Shown: piece by piece, positions 10,961 to 21,247 of the stretch
Layout of the letters: each line of letters opens with the position of its first letter
Position numbering within the stretch: position 1 is the stretch's first letter
From: Ichthyophis bannanicus
Lineage: Eukaryota > Chordata > Amphibia > Gymnophiona > Ichthyophiidae
NCBI GenBank assembly: GCA_033557465.1
Contig: CM066032.1
Location: 53,356,955 to 53,420,954 of the forward strand
DNA length: 64,000 bases
Direction of reading: 5' to 3'
Program-made: the position numbers and the translations under genes
The notes under the pieces: model-generated
Seen by the model: only the letters and a program-made list of their open reading frames with translations
The model's database searches: none
What the model was told of the DNA's origin: nothing

Positions 10961-13005
10961 CTGAAGAAGAAGGTCCGGCAGCGCGGGCAGGCGCCAAGGC
11001 ACGCCGTCTCGAAGTCTGACTAGCTCGGCATACCAGGGCCTCCGGGGCCAATCCGGAGCCACCAGCAGCACTCTGCCCTGATGACACTCGATGCGCTGGA
11101 CGACCCGGCCGATCAGCGCCCACGGAGGGAAGACATACAGAAGCCCGGACGTCGGCCACGGCTGAATGAGAGCGTCGAGCCCTTCGGACATTCGCTCCCG
11201 CCGTCTGCTGAAGAAGCGACTCGTCTTGGCCGTCTGGAAGGTCACCATGAGATCCATGATGGGCGGACCCCACCGCCGCACTATTTGCGCATACACCTGT
11301 GGATTTAACTCCCACTCTCCGGGGTCCACTCGCACTCTGCTGAGAAAGTCGGCCTGGACATTTTCCGCGCCCGCTATGTGCGCCGCTGATATTGCCGGCA
11401 GACGAGTCTCCACCCAACTGAACAAGGCTGTCGCCTCTGTTTCCAGGGCCACACTCCCTGTGCCCCCTTGGCGATTGATGTAAGCCACCGTGGTCGCATT
11501 GTCCGACCAGACCCGGACAGGTCGACCCCGGACCAGTGGCTCCAGGGCCAATAGTGCTAGCCGCACCGCCCGAAGCTCGAGATGGTTGATCGACCAAGAC
11601 GCTTCCTGGGAGGACCACACCCCCTGAGTGAAGCGGGTCTCGCAGTGCGCTCCCCAACCGGCTAAGCTCGCATCCGTTGTGAGGGGAACCCACAGAGGAG
11701 GCTCCAAGCGAACCCCCCGCGTCAGATTCTCGGGAGAGAGCCACCAACGGCGCGAAAGACGCACCGCCTTCGGGCAGGGCAGTCTCTTGTTCAAGGAGTC
11801 GCACTGGTTGGACCACCGGCGAAGGAGCGCCCTCTGCAGCGGGCGCATGTGGGACCGCGCCCACGGTACCACCTCCAAGGTCGCCGCCATCGTTCCGAGA
11901 AGCCTCAGGTACCACCACGCCGACGGAGCGGGCATGCCCCAAAAGAGTCGGACAAGAGCCCGCAACGCCCGGACGCGGCGCTCGGGGAGGCACACCAGCC
12001 CCCCGGGCGGTGTCGAAGCGCACCCCCAGATACTCGAGGTCCTGCGAGGGACGCAGACAACTTTTTCGTTCGTTCACCACCCAGCCGAGAGACCGCAGCA
12101 GAGCACTCCCGACTGGACTTTGCCCGAATCAACCAGTCGTCGAGATATGGATGGACCAAGATGCCCTCCTTGCGCAAGGCCGCCGCAACGACCACCATCA
12201 CCTTTGTGAAGGTGCGCGGAGCCGTGGCTAAGCCGAACGGCATGGCCCGGAACTGGAAGTGGCCCCACGGAAACGCAAAGCGGAGAAACCGCTGATGAGA
12301 TGGATGTATCGGGATGTGCAAATAGGCCTCTGTAAGATCGAGGGACGTCAAAAACTCCCCCTGTCGTACTGCTGCAATGACTGACCGCAGAGTTTCCATA
12401 CGGAAGTGCGGCACCCTGAGCGCGCGATTGACGCCTTTGAGATCCAAGATCGGACGCAGAGAATCGCCCTTTTTGGGGACCACAAAATAGATGGAGTAAC
12501 GACCGGCGCCTCTTTCCAAGAGAGGAACCGGGACCACCGCTCCCAGTGCTAACAACCGAGCCAGGGTCACGCGGATGTCCCGCGTCTTTTGTTCGCCCCT
12601 GCTGGGCGACAGAACAAAGGCATCCGGAAGCGGGGATGCAAATTCTAGAGCATAACCCTCTTCTATAATCTGTAGCACCCAGCGATCTGACGTAATTTGG
12701 GCCCAAGACGGAAGAAAGTCGTGCAAACGACCCCCGATAATCGGGCCTCCCTCCAGAGCCCGCCTCGCGTCATTGTGGCTTGCGCCCAAAGGAAGACGTC
12801 GAGGGAGAGGCGGCTCCGGAGAAGCCTCTGCCGGCCCCTCTGAAACCACGAAATCCCTGATTATGGGCTCCAAACCGGCCCCGCTGCGAGGCCCACAGGC
12901 GGGAGGACCGAAACCTGCGCTGATCCCGAAAGGACCCCCGCGCCGAGGTGGAGGACCTGTTGGCCCTTGGCCTATCCTCCGGAAGCCGGCCCCCCTTGGA
13001 CTCAC
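10892..13005 (-). pseudogene. RT-RNase H-methyltransferase-like polyprotein of DIRS B
   Basis: RT spans about 12620-12080 with VVPKKGDSLRPILDL, SLDLTEAYLHIPIH, MPFGLATAPRTF and the YLDDWLI box. Two frameshifts, near 12080 and near 12000, separate RT from the downstream part. RNase H (11700-11330) keeps TTDASLAGWG, HLELRAV, WSDNATTVAY and ADFLSR, so all acidic positions are present. The last part (11330-10892) is the DAM-like domain with WGPPIMDLM and LLYVFPP. Apart from the two shifts it is well preserved. Confidence 0.85.
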
Positions 13006-14216
13006 CGAGCTCCTTTACCAGTTTCTCGAGAGCCTCCCCAAATAACAATCTGCCCTTAAAGGGCAGTTTACCGAGGCGGGACTTGGAAGAACCGTCAGCC
13101 GCCCAGTTGCGCAACCATAGGGACCGGCGCGCTGCCACCGCGGACGCCATACTATTAGCCAATGCGCGGATTAAATCATAAAACAGATCCGCCAAGTAGG
13201 CCGAGCCGGACTCCAGCCGGGTAACCTCCAACAGGCCTTGCTGGTCTAAGCCGGGGCTCGAGCGCAAGCGCTGCGACCACCGCAGACACGACCGAGCCAC
13301 CCAAGCCCCGCAAATAGAGGCTTGCAATGACACGGCATCCGTATCGAAGGTTTGCTTCAGCAAATTATCAATCTTCTTATCCTGCCCGTCCTTGAGGGCC
13401 GCCGCCCCCTCAACCGGGATGGTGGTTTTCTTGGTCACTGCGGAAACCGCAGCATCCACTCGCGGAGACTTAAACAAGTCCCTGTCCTTGTCGGCGAGGG
13501 GATAAAGCCGCATCATCTGTTCCACCACGCGGTGGACGGGAAAAACCACCTGGGTATCCCTGACGGCCTGAATGAGAGGATCCTCCAGACCCTCTTCCTC
13601 CAGGGACCGCACTGCCGAAAGGTTAAGTGCCTGAAGGGACTCCGTAACCAGAGGAACCAGCTCGTCCTTCCGAAACACCCGAATGATCTGAGCCTGATCC
13701 TCCGGCTCGGGGATCTCCCCATCCTCCAATTCCTCCGCTTCAGTCTCAGGATCGCCCTCCGCCTCGGACTCCAGAAGCCCCAGGGCGTCCTGCTCCTGTT
13801 CCCCCAACCGGAGCCGCTTGACCCCGGGTGGAGAGGAGCGCTGAGCCACCCCAGTGACCCCGGAGGGGAGAGAGGGGGGGCCCAACCTCCGGTCACTGAC
13901 CGGACCTGCTCAAGTGGAAAGCCTGATGCATGAGGAGAACAAAATCAGGGGAGAATTCCATAGGTGGGACAACTATAGCCCCCTGCTGGAGCGCAGCCAC
14001 CGACCCACTGGCCGGTGGAACCGACCCAGACTGAGGGATGCTCGGAGAAAGGACACTGTCCCCTGAAGTAGAAGCATCCCCAGGGGTAGCCTGCTCCTGG
14101 ACATGCACAGAGTGTTCCAGCTCTGCGGGCACTGCAGCGCAGCCCCTGCAGATGCCAGAGTCAGTCCCTGCCGCTCTGCGGGACCCACAAATCACACATT
14201 GGGGTTTGGAAGCCAT
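12770..14216 (-). pseudogene. Gag-like protein of DIRS B
   Basis: Translation would begin at 14216 with a CxxC...CxxC cluster (CVICGSRRAAGTDSGICRGC). The first part ends at 13893 after a frameshift near the seven-base G run at 13874-13880. The second part, 13885-12770, is acidic at first, then helical (VHRVVEQMMRLYPLADKDRD), and ends in an Arg/Gly-rich tail (RGFRGFRGAGRG) typical of RNA-binding ends. It replaces the basic tail of family A. The structural role is inferred from position and the Cys cluster. Confidence 0.72.
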
Positions 14217-15049
14217 CCCAAGACCACCTCTGCCCAGCGGGATAGAAGGGAACCGGCACAGAAAAGCCCACACCACAGGGGCAATCTCATGCAAATCAGT
14301 CCCGGTTGAATAATAAAACGTTTTTTTTTTTCTTTTTTTGCAAGAAACAAACACACTCCCCAGACTCCCAGGGGTGCCCTGAGCAAAATCGCCAGCAAAA
14401 GGAACCCCAAAAACCCCAGGGGAACCTGTGCACAAGTGATCAAAAGTGCCTCTAAAAGCACACTTTATAAATCCAAAATGGCCGCCGCACTTTTTCACCC
14501 GCGGTAAAAAACGGCTCGAAAATACAAAGACAAATAAATAATATGTAAAAGAAAGAAAACGACCCTCAGATACAGGGCAAACGATCAAATTTAGGAAAAA
14601 TTGCCAAATGGGCTCAGGAGAGCCTACAGAACGCTGGCAGCTCTGACAAGAGAGCACTGCTCACAAATACAGACATAAAATGAAAACTCCTACCAGCTCA
14701 GGAACAGCAAGGACACAGCCAACTTCACACAGTGTCAGCCACTGCTGTATCAGGTATGGCTTTTCCCCGTACAGTCAAGGGGAAGCTCACCCAAGGCTGA
14801 TAAAATTAGCCAGGCAAGAAGACAGGAGCCTGCAGGTCTGACTTCCTCCCGAGTCTCCTGTGCCAAAGCACTAGAGAGGCATGTTTCTTTCACTTTTCCT
14901 TTTAAAGATACAACTAGCTATTAAATAAATAGCAAATAAATGTCCCAAAAACAAACCCTAAAAGACTAACTAACAAGTGTTGCTCCTTCAAGAGTCACTC
15001 AGTGTGCCCAGCAAGGGCACAGACGTCTTCAAGCTGCAAGAGACTGGAC

Positions 15050-15176
15050 ACACTGGGGGGCTTCTGGGAGCTCCTGCTGGATATGTACTACAGAAGATTT
15101 GATTGGTCCAGTCTCCAGGCTGCAGTAGAAGGTGCACTACCCGATTGTGGAGGACTAAACTGGATATCCGCACAGG
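15050..15176. repeat. 5' inverted terminal repeat of DIRS B
   Basis: It is the inverse copy of 9285-9408 and ends in GGATATCCGCACAGG. Between it and the gag start at 14216 lies about 830 bases of leader with a T-rich run near 14322-14340 and no recognisable gene. Confidence 0.88.
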
Positions 15177-15189
15177 AAGTACAGTTAAC

Positions 15190-16196
15190 TTACCAGAACA
15201 AGTAGAATCTTCTTGAAAAGTCACAACAAAAACATGATGGCAGAAAAAGACCACATGGGCTATCTAGTCTGCCCTTCTATATCAACTACTACAATACTCC
15301 CCATTTTTCCTTTAGAGATCCTGTGTCCCATGCATTTTTTAATTCAGAAACCGTCCTCATCTCTACTACCTCCACTTAGAGACTATTCCATGCATCTACC
15401 ACTCTTCCTGTAAAGAAATATTTCCGCATATTACTCCTGAGTTAATCCTCTTTCACCCTCATCCTATTTCCCCTCGTAGCAAAGCTTGCTTTCAATCGAA
15501 AGAGGCTCTCCTCCTATGCATTTACCCAACAGAAGTAAACATTTATCATATCTCCTCTATCCCTCCTCCCCTTTCCTCTAAAGTATACATATTAAAATCC
15601 TTAGGTCTGTTCTCATATGCTTTATAACAAAGACCACTTTCCACTTTAGTAGCCACCCTCTGCGCATACTCCAACCTGTTTATATCCTTTGCAAGGTGTG
15701 GTCGCCAGAATTGCACACAATATTCCAAATGAGGTCGCACCAAAGACTTACACAGAAGCACTATCACCTCCTTTTTTCTGTTGGCCATTCCTCTCCCTAT
15801 GCACCCAAGCATCCTTCTAGCTTTTGTTGTCACCTTTTCTGTTTAGGTACTTTAAGATAGACAGACATAATCACACCCAGATCCCGCCTTTCTTTCATTC
15901 ACAGAAGTACTTCACCCCCTACACTGTACCACTGCCTTGGATTTTTGCAGCCCAAATGCACGACCCTGCATTTTTTATCATGAAATCTCAGCTGCCACAT
16001 TCTAGACCATTCTTCAAGCTTAGCTAGATCCCTCCTCATGTTATCTTCTCCTTCCTGGGTGTTTACTCTATTGCAGATTTTGGTATCATCTGCAGAGAGG
16101 CAAACCTTACCCAACAGCCCTTCTGCAATATCACTAACAAAGATGTTAAAACGAATCGGATCTAGGACAGATCCCCGCAGCAGACCACTGGTAAAG
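15190..16196 (-). mobile_element. CR1 LINE, 3' half (split by DIRS C3)
   Basis: On minus the sequence runs from the RT core (FNIF near 16150, ADDTK near 16090) through the CR1 C-terminal region near 15830-15550 (LVRPHLEYCVQFW, LAKDINRLEYAQRVATK) and into the 3' UTR. The 5' neighbour of this segment is not adjacent but lies at 31654-32480, beyond DIRS C3. The gene is broken by stops and frameshifts. Confidence 0.85.
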
Positions 16197-16382
16197 CATA
16201 GCTACTCACCTGTAACAGGTGATCTCCGGGAACAGCAGAAGTTAGTCTCCACATATGGGTATCGTCGGTACTAACGGAGCCCGCGCGGGAACGCTCCCCA
16301 GCATCCAATAGGAACGATTTTGGGAGCACCCCACAGCACATGCATACTGCCCTTCCCGCCTCTGTACCTCTCTCACTTCAGT
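16197..16382. repeat. 3' inverted terminal repeat of DIRS C3
   Basis: It starts GCTACTCACCTGTAACAGGTG and matches 31491-31653 in inverse orientation (GGGAACGCTCCCCAGC, TCCAATAGGAA). It shares CACATATGGGT and the terminal palindrome with family A, but the rest differs. Confidence 0.87.
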
Positions 16383-16469
16383 TGAGTTTATAGCTGAGAC
16401 CAAAGGAGAGAAGTAGAGAAAGAGATAGAGAACGCCTAGAGGAGGTGGGTGGGTTGTGAAGACTAAATT

Positions 16470-16555
16470 CCTGCTGTTCCCGGAGATCACACCTGTTACA
16501 GGTGAGTAACTACGCTATCTCCAGGAACAAGCACAAATGTAGTCTTCACATATGG
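16470..16555. repeat. Internal complementary region of DIRS C3
   Basis: GTTACAGGTGAGTAACTACG is followed directly by CTATCTCCAGGAACAAGC, that is, the complements of the left and right termini joined together. Confidence 0.85.
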
Positions 16556-16679
16556 GGACTCCCCAGCTGAAAGATGCCAAGGGGTGACCGCAAGCAAGCT
16601 GCGAACCCAGGTGAGATGGGTCATGCTTCCTCTCATGGACCTCTGGCATCCAAACCGTGGACGGTGGGTAGGAGTTGTA

Positions 16680-17700
16680 TTAAGTATGGAAGAGATGCCG
16701 GAGAACAGCCTGGCCAAACGAGGCATCCCGACGGGAGTCCTTGTCTAAGCAGTAGTGGGCTGTGACGGTGTGTACCGAAGCCCAAGTGGCTGCTCTGCAG
16801 ATGTCATCAACAGACACAGAACAAAGGTAAGCCGTTGCTCTCACACTGCGAGCTGTGACATGGCCCTCGAGAGAAAGTCCTTTACTCTGATAAGTGTAAG
16901 ATATGCAATCTGCAATCCAATTTGACAGAGTTCTTTTGGAAACTGGAAGTCCCAAATGACTAGAGTTAAAAGCCACAAAAAGCTGAGAAGATTTTCTATG
17001 TGGCTTAGTTCTTTGCAGATAAAAGGCTAAGGCCCTTTTACAATCCAATGTGTGAAGATTTCTTTCCGCACTAAAGGCATGAGGCCTAGGGAAGAATATA
17101 GGAAGATAAACCAACTGGTTTAAATGAAAAGGCAAAATCACCTTTGGCATAAAGTGAGGAAGAGTCCTGAGGACTACTTTATCATGGTGGAACCTTCTAT
17201 AAGGAGGGTCAGCTAATAACGTCTGTAGTTTGCTGATGCGCCTTGCAGAAGTGATGGCAATTACGAAAATGACTTTCCATGACAGAAACTTTAGGTCTGA
17301 AGTGGCTAAAGGTTCAAAGGGCGGTTTCATAAGCTGACCAAGAACAAGATTCAGATCCCATGCCACCGGTGGTGGTTTAATGGGAGGTTAAGAGCAGACC
17401 TCTCATAAATCTTGATACAAGTGGATGAGAGGAAATAGGCTGTCCATCGAAAGGTTTATGGAAAGCTGCAATAGCACTGAGATGGACTCTCACTGAATTG
17501 GTCTTAAGACCAGAAGTTAATAAGGAGATACTCTAGTAGCGACTCTACAGTTACCAAAAGGGGGTTAAGTCCCTTTTGTGAACACCAGACAGAGAACATT
17601 TTCCACTTAAAAGCGTAGGAACATCTTGTAGAAAGTTTTCTGGAAGACAGAAGGATATCCTTTACTTTTTGAGAAAGGTCAATATCCTGGAATTCTAGGC
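16680..17700 (-). pseudogene. Tyrosine recombinase of DIRS C3, catalytic His lost
   Basis: The catalytic half is open from 17366 to 16680, with the first Arg in TSARRISKLQ and the Tyr in TAHYCLDKD. The HxxR box reads RSVR, so the His is replaced by Arg (CAC to CGC). A few residues just after it are also missing compared with A1. The N-terminal domain (SYAFKWKMFS near 17610) is out of frame. This copy cannot encode a normal recombinase. Confidence 0.82.
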
Positions 17701-17702
17701 TT

Positions 17703-18434
17703 TCAGTAACCAGGCCCCGAGATGTAGGGACTAGGGATTAGGATGCAGTAAGCATCCGTCCTCCTGAGACAGAAGATCTGGAGCATTCCCCAACTCCAGA
17801 GGAGTAGTTTGAGAAAGACACAAGAGGAGGATACCACATTTGTCGTGGCCAACATGGAGCTATGAGTATCATACGACCTCTGTCTCTCTGAAGTTTGAAT
17901 AAAGTCTTGGGAATGAGGGGAATGGGTGGGAAGGCATAGAGGAAGTCCGGACCCCAGTGGAGTAGGAAAGCATCTCTTGCCTGACAGTTGAGTTGGGATT
18001 CTGGAACAGAATCGGGGAGGTTTGGCATTCTGTGGACTTGCAAAGGTGTCTATATCTGGTGTTCCCCAGATTTGAAACACTCGAGCAAGTTGGTATGAGT
18101 TGAGGGACCACTCGTGTGGCAGCAGTATTCGACTGAGTCTGTCTGCCCATAGGTTTTGAATGCCCAGAAGGTATACCGCAAACAGGTGAATTTGCAACTC
18201 TCTGGCGAGGGCCCATAGTCACAAAGCTTTGTTACATAGCGACAGAGAGCCTGTTCCGCCTTGCTTGTTCACATAGAACATAGCTACCTGATTGTCTTTT
18301 TGCTGAGATGGGCCTGAAAGACGAATAGCATTGAAGATGACTCTTAGCTCTCGGAGGTTTATGTGAAGGGAAACCTCCTGTGGGGTCCAGAGATCCTGAG
18401 TGGACAGATCATGCAAGTGGGGCCTCCAACCCAT
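17703..18434 (-). pseudogene. RNase H and methyltransferase-like part of DIRS C3
   Basis: RNase H residues are visible as LRELRV and DNQVAMFYVNKQGGTGS at 18360-18240, then ADRLSRI near 18140. The DAM-like domain follows with WGTPDIDTFAS and, in another frame, FLYAFPPIPLI. Several frameshifts separate them. Confidence 0.75.
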
Positions 18435-18542
18435 CTTGGACGCATCTCTTAGGGAAGCCTGGTATAGAGGCTACTGGAAAGGAGGTTTTCCAGAAATTGC
18501 CACCATTGCAGGGACAAAGTCAGACGTGTGGTGTTTCTGATC

Positions 18543-19289
18543 TTATCCATTAGCTGGACCCACGGCCTGTGGTCGAGAGGATAGGGTCCACTGGGCTGCT
18601 CGCATGTGGATGCGAGCATAGGGAACCACATGGACAGTGGATGCCATATGTTCCAGAAGTTGAAGCATCCCTCGAGCAGTAAGGAACACCTTCACAGATG
18701 ATTGAGATGCTAGTTGTATTATCGTTAGACAGCGTGGCTGTGGCAGGAAAGCCTTTGACTGCCGTGTGTCTAGATGAGCCCCTATGAATTCGAGAGATTG
18801 AGAGGGGGTGAGATGAGATTTTGGGAGGTTTATGACCAGTCCCAAGTATTGAAGAATGTTCACTGCTCAAGAAAGAGCGAAGCTGGCCTCTGGAGCTGTC
18901 GATGCTCGAATGAGCCAATTGTCCAAGTAAGGGAAGATGAATATTCCCAGAGTCCTCATAAATGCTGCTACCACTGCCATGCATTTTGTGAAGACTCTTG
19001 GAGCAGAGGCCAGTCCGAAAGGAAGAACTCTGTACTGGAAGTGTCTTCCTTGGACCAGGAATCGAAGGAACTTCCTGTGATCTGAGTGGATGAGAATATG
19101 GGTGTACGCATCTCTCAGATCTAGAAAACATAGCCAGTCCTGACTTTGAAGGTATGGAAGGAGTGTCCCGAGGGAGATCATTTTGAACTTTTCTCGGAAA
19201 AAATATTTGTTTAATTCTCTGAGGTCTAGTATAGGTCTGTATCCCCCTGTCTTCTTTGTAATAAGAAAATAGGGGGAGTAAAACCCCAA
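18543..19289 (-). pseudogene. Reverse transcriptase of DIRS C3 with YLDN box
   Basis: The RT core is open from 19289 to 18867 with GGYRPILDLRELNKY, LRDAYTHILIH and LPFGLASAPRVFTKCM. The catalytic box reads YLDN near 18920 instead of YLDD, replacing the last Asp by Asn. A stop at 18867 splits the core from the thumb (LGLVINLPKS), which continues in the same frame to 18543. Confidence 0.82.
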
Positions 19290-19391
19290 ACCCTGTTGGG
19301 ATATGGGTACTTCTTCGATTGCTCCTTGAGCAAGAAGTGATGTGACCTCCTACCACAAAAGGTTGGTGGCAGGGATCTGAGAATTGAACTA

Positions 19392-19936
19392 TTATTGTAG
19401 GTGGGGGCAAGTTGAGAAAATAAAGCTTGTACCCAGTCGTACAATGGACAGAGTCCAGTTTTCTGATGTTATTTGTTGCCATCTTTTGGCAAAATAGCAT
19501 AGTCTTCCTGGAATGGTTAGGGGTTCTGGACCTTTCAGGGGCAGAATGACTAAGTTCTCTAGGTAGAAGTCAAAGACCCTGAGGGGGCTGGGTCTGTTGG
19601 GTCGGTTGAGCTCTTTGAGCTTGCAGCTCTCTTTGCTGTCTGTTCTGTTGTTGCCCTTCTGGGGAACATGAAGCGGACAGTGGCTTTGATGGGTGTAAGA
19701 TGGGTAAAGCTTCTTTTTCTTGCTGAAAAAGGGTTTTTTGAATGTTTTCTTCTTTGCTGGGTTGGCTGTAGACTTTGATAGTCTGTTCAAGGTAGTATTT
19801 TCAGATTCAAGCTGATTAGTCTTGTCCTGCCAGTCCTTGCCAAAGAGATTGCCTCCTGTACAAGGAATGTTTCCCAGCTTTTTTTGCACCCACTGTTCCA
19901 AGTCTGATGCTTGAAGCCAAGCAATATGACGTGCTC
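19392..19936 (-). pseudogene. DIRS C3 gag C-terminus and RT N-terminus, downstream of the retrovirus
   Basis: This reading carries NIPCTGGNLFGKDW and a Lys-rich stretch like the end of the C4 gag. It then runs into the region before RT (IPGRLCYFAKRWQQITSENW). Its upstream part lies at 29777 and beyond, on the other side of the retrovirus. Confidence 0.75.
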
Positions 19937-19940
19937 CTAT
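19937..19940. repeat. Target-site duplication CTAT, left copy
   Basis: CTAT directly precedes the 5' LTR and recurs at 29773-29776 directly after the 3' LTR. Four bases is usual for gamma-like retroviral integration. Confidence 0.85.
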
Positions 19941-20701
19941 TGTAGGGGTTAAGTGCAGGTTGTAGGGGTTAAGTACGAGGTTAAGTGTTAGATAAGTGTT
20001 AAGAGATTACTTTAAGGGTTAAGGGATTATAATGTTCCTGGTTCATAATCACTCAATGGCTGCTCTGAATCTCTAAAAAATAAAGAACAGCCAGGCTGCT
20101 ATATCATGTGGGCAACACTTGGGCCAGTACAAGAAGAAACCCAGCACAAGAAAAACCATATAAGGAAAGATCATGAGCCCAGTAGGTGTAGGTCTGAACT
20201 TGAAAGTCCAGACATAGGCCTACGGGGGCAATGTGCAAAGGAGCACGTACACAGGAAACCAGAAGCTGGCAACATATATGCTAGGCCTTTTGCCCTGAAG
20301 AAAGCAGGTGGCTGAACGATAGTTGGTAAGTATAAGAGAGAGAGGGGGGGGCCAAAGGGGGATTTTTGCAACAGGAACTAAGGGGAACAAAAAAGGCAAT
20401 AATAGGAAATAAGAAGGGAGGGGGGAAAAGACATAGGAGGGATAGATCTGGGACTGTATGCATAAACGGAAGCAAAGAAAAGTATATATGTAGTACGCAT
20501 TTTATATTCTTGGGAGGAGACATTCTGGAGATGCCTAGTGCTCGATAGAACTCTCTTCCCCACACCTTTGCCTGTATTGGTCATCAGTTATCTAATAAAC
20601 AGAGACTCTGATTGCACCTGTACTGACTTTTGGATCTGATCATTACAGGAAATTAGTAATAATTAGGTTGTGGTCTATTTTGTGAGTAACAGGGCCTCAC
20701 A
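19941..20701 (+). repeat. 5' LTR
   Basis: This is a 761-base LTR with TG...CA ends. A polyadenylation signal AATAAA lies at 20594-20599. A possible TATA element (TATAAG) lies at 20331-20336; the start of transcription is not determined. The first 100 bases hold repeated GTTAAG units. Confidence 0.92.
20594..20599 (+). promoter_or_regulatory. LTR polyadenylation signal
   Basis: AATAAA lies about 100 bases before the LTR end; the same signal is at 29665-29670 in the 3' LTR. Confidence 0.7.
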
Positions 20702-20704
20702 AAT

Positions 20705-20722
20705 TTGTGCCGAAACCCGGGA
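20705..20722 (+). promoter_or_regulatory. Primer-binding site, tRNA-Phe type
   Basis: TTGTGCCGAAACCCGGGA starts three bases after the LTR. It is complementary to the 3' end of vertebrate tRNA-Phe (including CCA) at 17 of 18 positions; the second base is the mismatch. Here minus-strand DNA synthesis would start. Confidence 0.82.
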
Positions 20723-21247
20723 TTGGGTACGGGTGGGTCTTTATGACCAAGATACAAATTTAAAGATTTGGATTCCCCTCAAGAAAGAAGAGGGAGGTAC
20801 GTTCCCGGTGCGTAGTAGAGACCGGAGGAGAAGAAGTAGTGAGTGACTGATTCCCTAGGAAGACGACTGTTGTGACGACAACGTCGTGAGTATACTTATC
20901 TTTGACCAAGCTTGGTAAGTGTTGTTGTTTAACTTTTGTTTTGTTATATTGATAAAGTGTAAGGATATTTTGCTGCTATGAGCCAGGACTGAATGAGGTG
21001 TGTTTGAGACTGTACGTATCAAGACAGATACGAAGCGTGTGTGTGTTCTTACTCACGGTTCCATACCTCCGCGAGGAGATTGGCTGGGTCTGAACAAAGC
21101 GAATTTCTTGTTTGAAAGGTGTCCTGGACATTTCGTGCACCGACCTTCCTCTGTAGATAAAGAGGTGAGATATTAAGATCCTTAAATAAAGGCTGCACGT
21201 AGGTATTATGTCTGTTTAGGAGAAAGAAAGATGACAATCAGGGAATA
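20723..21247 (+). other. Retroviral leader with candidate splice donor
   Basis: This untranslated leader lies between the primer site and gag. GGTAAGT at 20914-20920 is a good splice-donor candidate for the env transcript. Packaging signals are expected here but cannot be read from sequence alone. Confidence 0.55.

Larger units (their letters stand above)
9251..15176 (-). mobile_element. DIRS retrotransposon, family B
   Basis: This 5.9-kb element has the same order as A1 but is very different in sequence. It has inverted repeats at 9285-9408 and 15050-15176 and an ICR at 9741-9838. The ICR junction TTTCCATTT/CCTGTGCGG sets the termini at about 9251 and 15176. The coding regions are GC-rich compared with the flanks. 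Only a few breaks are visible: one stop in the recombinase, two frameshifts in RT-RNase H and one in gag. It is a separate DIRS lineage from families A and C. Confidence 0.9.

Noticed and set aside
20106..20315. Small frames inside the LTRs (20106-20315 and 29177-29386, and minus-strand frames there)
   Set aside because: They repeat in both LTRs only because the LTRs are copies. No domain or start context supports them.
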